NCBI GenBank assembly: GCA_012269805.1
Contig: JAAXJP010000051.1
Coordinates: forward strand, 1 to 8,930
Direction: 5' to 3'
Source: Rubrivirga sp.
GTDB lineage: Bacteria; Bacteroidota; Rhodothermia; Rhodothermales; Rubricoccaceae
Length of the DNA: 8,930 nucleotides
Shown: positions 6,173 through 8,930 of the stretch, piece by piece
How positions within the stretch are numbered: the stretch's first letter is position 1
How the letters are laid out: each line of letters opens with the position of its first letter
Made by a program: the position numbers and the translations under genes
Notes under the pieces: model-generated
Told to the model about the DNA's origin: nothing
Seen by the model: the letters and a program-made list of their open reading frames with translations, nothing else
Database searches by the model: none

Positions 6173-6588
6173 CGCCGGTCGAGCGTGGCGCGGGCGTCCG
6201 GCACGCGGTCGGAGGTCGAGCGGTACCACAGCCACCCGAGGCGGCCGTCGCTGCGGAGGCGGACGTCGATCCGGCCGTCGGCGCAGTCGGGCGAGTCGTG
6301 GAGGTCCTCGCGGAACGAGAGGACGCGGCGGTCGGCGCCGGTGAAGGTGAGCGTGCCCGTGCAGTCGAGCCCGCCGGTGTACGACGTCTTGCCGGCGTCG
6401 GCGCCCGGCTCGAGATGGTCGATCGTGAGGACGAGCTTGTAGCGGAGCCGGTCCTCCTCGACCTCGCCCGTCCATGTGCCGACGACGTCCGGGAGGGTTT
6501 CGTCGTCGAGGCGCGGCGTCTCGGGCGGTGGCGGCTCGCACGCCGCAAGCGCGAGCCCACAGACGAGCAGGGGCCCGAGGGCTCTCAC
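6169..6588 (-). CDS. Small putative lipoprotein
   Basis: The product is 139 residues. Residues 1-17 form a lipoprotein signal with lipobox LAAC (lipidated Cys17), followed by the Pro-rich linker EPPPPETP. The mature domain (about 35-139) is a run of short beta-strands: VVGTWTGEVEE, YKLVLTIDHLEP, a GLDCTGTLTF element, SFRED, and CADGRIDVRLRSDGRLGWLWYRS. Cys76 and Cys102 are well placed for a disulphide. The spacing of G-x-C-x-G-x-L, F-x-E, C-x-D-G and L-x-W resembles a small beta-barrel domain found at the ends of some bacterial secreted or kinase proteins, a resemblance from memory only. The start is a GTG at 6586-6588 overlapping the mpl stop by four bases (GTGA). The stop overlaps the BtuF-like start (ATGA). 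The middle position in a coupled unit implies co-expression, not a known function. Confidence 0.8.
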   Translation of the reverse strand: MRALGPLLVCGLALAACEPPPPETPRLDDETLPDVVGTWTGEVEEDRLRYKLVLTIDHLEPGADAGKTSYTGGLDCTGTLTFTGADRRVLSFREDLHDSPDCADGRIDVRLRSDGRLGWLWYRSTSDRVPDARATLDRR

Positions 6589-8096
6589 CCGCCCGCGGTC
6601 CCGCGGCCGAGCGCGTCCGTCAGCTTGCCCACGAGCCCGTCGAACGAGCCGTTCGACATGACGAGCGCGAGGTCACCGTCGCCGATGTCCTTCAGGAGAT
6701 CCGGCAGGAGCGCGTCGGCCGACGCGTAGGCCGCGGCCGGCGTGCCCGACTCGCGGACGGCCGCGGCGACGGTCTCGGCGTCCAGGAAATCTTTCGGGTC
6801 GTCGTTGTGTCGGAGCGGCGGCGTCGAGAGGAAGAGGGCGTCGGCCGTCGCGAGGGCGCGGGCGTAGGGGGTCTCGAAGGCCGCGCGGCGGCTGGAGTTC
6901 GACCGCGGCTCGAACACGGCCACGACGCGCCGCCCCGGCCACCGCTCGCGGACGCCGCGGACGGTCGCCTCGACGGCCGTCGGGTGGTGCGCGAAGTCGT
7001 CGACGACGAGGACGCTGCCGGTGTCCGCCGCGACCTCCTGCCGGCGCTTCATCCCCCGGAACGTCCCGAGCCCGGCGGCGACCTGCGCCGGCGTGGCGCC
7101 CGCGTCGAGCGCGACGGCCGCGACCGCGAGCGCGTTGAGCGCGTTGTACCGGCCGCCCATCGGGAGGCGGACGTCGGCGACCGGCTCGCCCTTGACGACG
7201 AGCGTGAACGTCTGCCCGCCCTCGACCGCCGTCAGGTCGCGCGCCGCGACGTGGAATGGGACGCCCTCGGGCTCGGCCCCCTCCGCGCCGTAGAGCCGGA
7301 CGCGCGCCCACGTCCGCTTCGCCAGCTTCCGGACCTCGCGGTCCTCGCCGTTCAGGAGGAGGAGGCCGTCGGGCGGGGGGAGCGCGGCGAAGGCGTGGAA
7401 GGCCCGCTTGTACTCGGACCAGTCGGCGTAGATGTCGGCGTGGTCGAACTCGAGGCTCGTGACGATCGCCCGGTGCGGCCGGTAGAGGATCATCTTGGGC
7501 CGCTTGTCGAAGTAGGCCGCGTCGTACTCGTCGCCCTCGACGGCGAACACGGGCCCGTCGCCGAGCCCGGCCGTCCGCTCGTCGCCCACCATCACGCCGC
7601 CGACGAGGAAGCCGGGGTCGAGGCCCGCGTGCCGGAGGACGTGCGTGAGCATGCCCGTCGTCGTCGTCTTGCCGTGCGTCCCGGCGACGACGGCCGGCTG
7701 GCGGCGCTGGAGGAACAGGTGGGCGAGGGTCTCCGGGAGCGACGCCTGCGTCAGCCCGCGCTCCCGCGCGGCGGCGGCCTCGGGGTGCGTCGGCGTGCAC
7801 GCGTTGCCGACGACGACGAGGTCGGGCGGGCCCGCCGGCCCGTCGAGGTGGGCGGGGTCGTACCCCTCCAGCACCGGGATGCCGGCCGCCGCGAGGCGCG
7901 TCGACATGGGCGGGTAGGCCGCCTCGTCGCTCCCGCGGACCGAGTAGCCCGCCTCGGCGAGGAGCTCGGCGAGGGCGCCCATCCCCTTCCCGCAGATCCC
8001 GATGAGGTACACGTCGCGGATCGCCTCGGGCGAGGGGAGCGGCGGGCGGTCGAACACGCGGAGGTCCGCGTCGGAGAAGTCTTCGAGTCGGCGCAT
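6585..8096 (-). CDS. mpl: UDP-N-acetylmuramate:L-Ala-gamma-D-Glu-meso-DAP ligase
   Basis: Mpl is a cytosolic Mur ligase that joins recycled tripeptide to UDP-MurNAc, returning cell-wall material to synthesis. The product is 503 residues, longer than the usual 450-460, partly through about 27 residues before the first beta-strand. Motifs in order: YLIGICGKGMGALAELL (30-46, Rossmann-like UDP-binding start), ATP P-loop GTHGKTTTT (139-147), EGDEYDAAYFDKRPK (187-201), LEFDHADIY (215-223), GGRYNALNA (314-322), DDFAHHP (366-372) and FEPRSNS (395-401). The EYD..FDKR and EFDHADIY signatures separate Mpl from MurC, which has ESD and DADH at these places. Position 188 is Gly where many homologues have Ala. 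It is the first gene of a three-gene coupled unit and is divergent from the arrestin-like gene across 131 bases. The ATG at 8094-8096 is the most upstream plausible start. Confidence 0.93.
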   Translation of the reverse strand: MRRLEDFSDADLRVFDRPPLPSPEAIRDVYLIGICGKGMGALAELLAEAGYSVRGSDEAAYPPMSTRLAAAGIPVLEGYDPAHLDGPAGPPDLVVVGNACTPTHPEAAAARERGLTQASLPETLAHLFLQRRQPAVVAGTHGKTTTTGMLTHVLRHAGLDPGFLVGGVMVGDERTAGLGDGPVFAVEGDEYDAAYFDKRPKMILYRPHRAIVTSLEFDHADIYADWSEYKRAFHAFAALPPPDGLLLLNGEDREVRKLAKRTWARVRLYGAEGAEPEGVPFHVAARDLTAVEGGQTFTLVVKGEPVADVRLPMGGRYNALNALAVAAVALDAGATPAQVAAGLGTFRGMKRRQEVAADTGSVLVVDDFAHHPTAVEATVRGVRERWPGRRVVAVFEPRSNSSRRAAFETPYARALATADALFLSTPPLRHNDDPKDFLDAETVAAAVRESGTPAAAYASADALLPDLLKDIGDGDLALVMSNGSFDGLVGKLTDALGRGTAGG

Positions 8097-8227
8097 CGGG
8101 GCGGGGAGGGGCCGAGAAGCTACTCCGGTGCCCGTGCAGCGGTCCCGTGACCCCGTCTGGGCGGCGCTCGCGCATGAGAGGTCAGCGGTTCGGCCGCCCC
8201 TCCGTTTCTCACACCCCCTGCGAACCC

Positions 8228-8713
8228 ATGGGCTTCTTCTCCAACCTCACCCGCACCCTCACCGGCTCCTGGGCCGACGTCACACTGGACGTCGAGGACG
8301 GCGTCCGTGGCGAGCCGCTCCGGCTCACCGTCCACGTCCAGGTCCGCGACGAGGCCATCGACGTGACGAAGGTGGCCGTCAAGGTCCGCTGCCAGGAAAG
8401 AGTCCGCGTGCCGAACGCGCGAACGACGACGCGCCCCGTGCCCGGCCAGGCCGGCGCCGACGGCGTCCAGCGCCAGTCGACGAGCGACGCGACGGCGACG
8501 ACGACGCTCTTCGACCGCGAGGTGATCGCGTCGCCCGCGACGCGCCTCGAGGCCGGATCGAGCCACACGTTCGAGGCCGTCGTCGAACTGCCTTCGCACG
8601 CGCCGCCGACGATCGAGGGCCGGAACGCCGCGTTCGAGTGGAGCGCCTTCGCCTCGATCGACATGAAGGGGAACGACCCCGACAGCGGGTGGCGGGCGTT
8701 CCGCGTGGCGTAG
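8228..8713 (+). CDS. Arrestin-fold / Spo0M-like protein
   Basis: The product is 161 residues with no signal peptide. It begins MGFFSNLTRTLTGSWADVTLDVED, followed by a GEPLRLTVHVQVRDEAIDVTKVAVKVRC strand pattern. This resembles the N-terminal half of Spo0M/arrestin-like proteins, which start with a short amphipathic segment and then pairs of beta-strands. The end (HTFEAVVELPSHAPPTIEGRNAAFEWSAFASIDMKG) fits the typical second-half element in which a beta-strand leads to a Pro-Pro-x-Ile/Tyr-x-Gly turn and a W-x-A strand. It is shorter than Spo0M (about 250 residues), so it would be a compact or single-sandwich form. The reading frame extends upstream to 8147, but the ATG at 8228 matches the start of homology. 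Its role here is unknown; sporulation is not implied. It lies divergent from mpl. Confidence 0.75.
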   Translation: MGFFSNLTRTLTGSWADVTLDVEDGVRGEPLRLTVHVQVRDEAIDVTKVAVKVRCQERVRVPNARTTTRPVPGQAGADGVQRQSTSDATATTTLFDREVIASPATRLEAGSSHTFEAVVELPSHAPPTIEGRNAAFEWSAFASIDMKGNDPDSGWRAFRVA

Positions 8714-8797
8714 CGGCGGGCCGGCGATCTAGGGGGATGTCGGAGGAATGTGCGACGCCCGCGTGCCCACCTTCCGCTCCCACCCTCCGTCTGCCCG

Positions 8798-8930
8798 ATG
8801 CCCACCTCTCGGAACGACCGGTCGGCCGCCGACCGGCTGCTGACGCTCGCCGACCGGTTCGCGGCCCTGGGGCGCCCCGCGATGGCCGAGGCCGCCCGCC
8901 GGGCCGCGGCGAACGCGCTCGCCGCGGCGC
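8798..8930 (+). CDS. Start of an unidentified gene, truncated by the window end
   Basis: An ATG at 8798 opens a frame that stays open for 44 codons to the window edge. Nearly every third base is G or C (for example CGG AAC GAC CGG TCG GCC GCC GAC CGG CTG), the same bias as the other real genes. The fragment begins MPTSRNDRSAADRLLTLADR and continues as an Ala/Arg-rich, probably helical segment ending in a run of Ala residues. No family can be assigned from this much. It follows the arrestin-like gene after 84 bases in which I see no clear hairpin or other signal. Confidence 0.5.
   Translation, partial: MPTSRNDRSAADRLLTLADRFAALGRPAMAEAARRAAANALAAA

Noticed and set aside
4415..6442. A 675-codon plus-strand open frame, and similar long antisense frames such as 6474-8150 (+) and 2312-3100 (+)
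   Set aside because: These are antisense or out-of-frame shadows of motif-bearing genes. Their products are Arg/Gly/Pro/Val-rich with no recognisable domain, as expected when strong GC third-position bias removes stop codons from other frames.
8097..8227. A structured RNA or defined promoter in the mpl/arrestin divergent gap
   Set aside because: Only a trivial 4-bp hairpin (GGTC-CCGT-GACC) is visible and no convincing promoter boxes; nothing here rises above background.
1..8930. CRISPR array, tRNA/rRNA gene, insertion sequence or prophage
   Set aside because: No regularly spaced repeats, cloverleaf or rRNA-like sequence, transposase or integrase motifs, or terminal inverted repeats were seen on either strand.

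Overview
The window is very GC-rich and almost fully packed with genes. Nearly every codon in the true genes ends in G or C, which also creates long spurious antisense reading frames. The best guess for the source is a high-GC member of the Rhodothermota/Bacteroidota, for example the Rubricoccus/Rubrivirga group. The reasons are: two small lipoproteins; a carboxypeptidase-regulatory-like surface protein of a type widespread in Bacteroidota; a leaderless 'helical backbone metal receptor' of the Bacteroidota kind; Mpl; and no visible Shine-Dalgarno sequences before any start. This assignment is inferred from protein character and was not searched.

Layout, left to right. (1) The 3' part of thiL (+), whose 5' end lies before the window. 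(2) A convergent minus-strand gene for an exported protein: a carboxypeptidase-like regulatory domain followed by a conserved domain of unknown function. (3) A divergent plus-strand gene for an unrecognised lipoprotein. (4) A convergent minus-strand pair, an aldo/keto reductase (PdxI/YdbC-like) followed by a family III CoA-transferase, whose stop and start codons share one base (TAGTG). (5) A minus-strand three-gene unit, mpl, then a small lipoprotein, then a BtuF-like binding protein, joined by two 4-base overlaps (GTGA and ATGA). (6) A divergent plus-strand gene for an arrestin/Spo0M-like protein, then the first 44 codons of an unidentified plus-strand gene that runs off the window.

Functionally this is mostly housekeeping and accessory metabolism: thiamine diphosphate synthesis, peptidoglycan recycling, aldehyde reduction, CoA transfer, and possibly corrinoid or metal-chelate binding. 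There is no phage, transposon, CRISPR array, RNA gene or obvious defence system.

The most unusual signal is not a gene. An identical 16-base perfect palindrome, GCCTCGGCGCCGAGGC, occurs three times in under 9 kb. Two copies sit in the short gaps between convergent genes, each inside a longer imperfect inverted repeat that could act as a bidirectional terminator. The third lies inside the BtuF-like coding sequence. This looks like a highly iterated palindrome family, comparable in concept to HIP1 of cyanobacteria, and it needs a genome-wide count.
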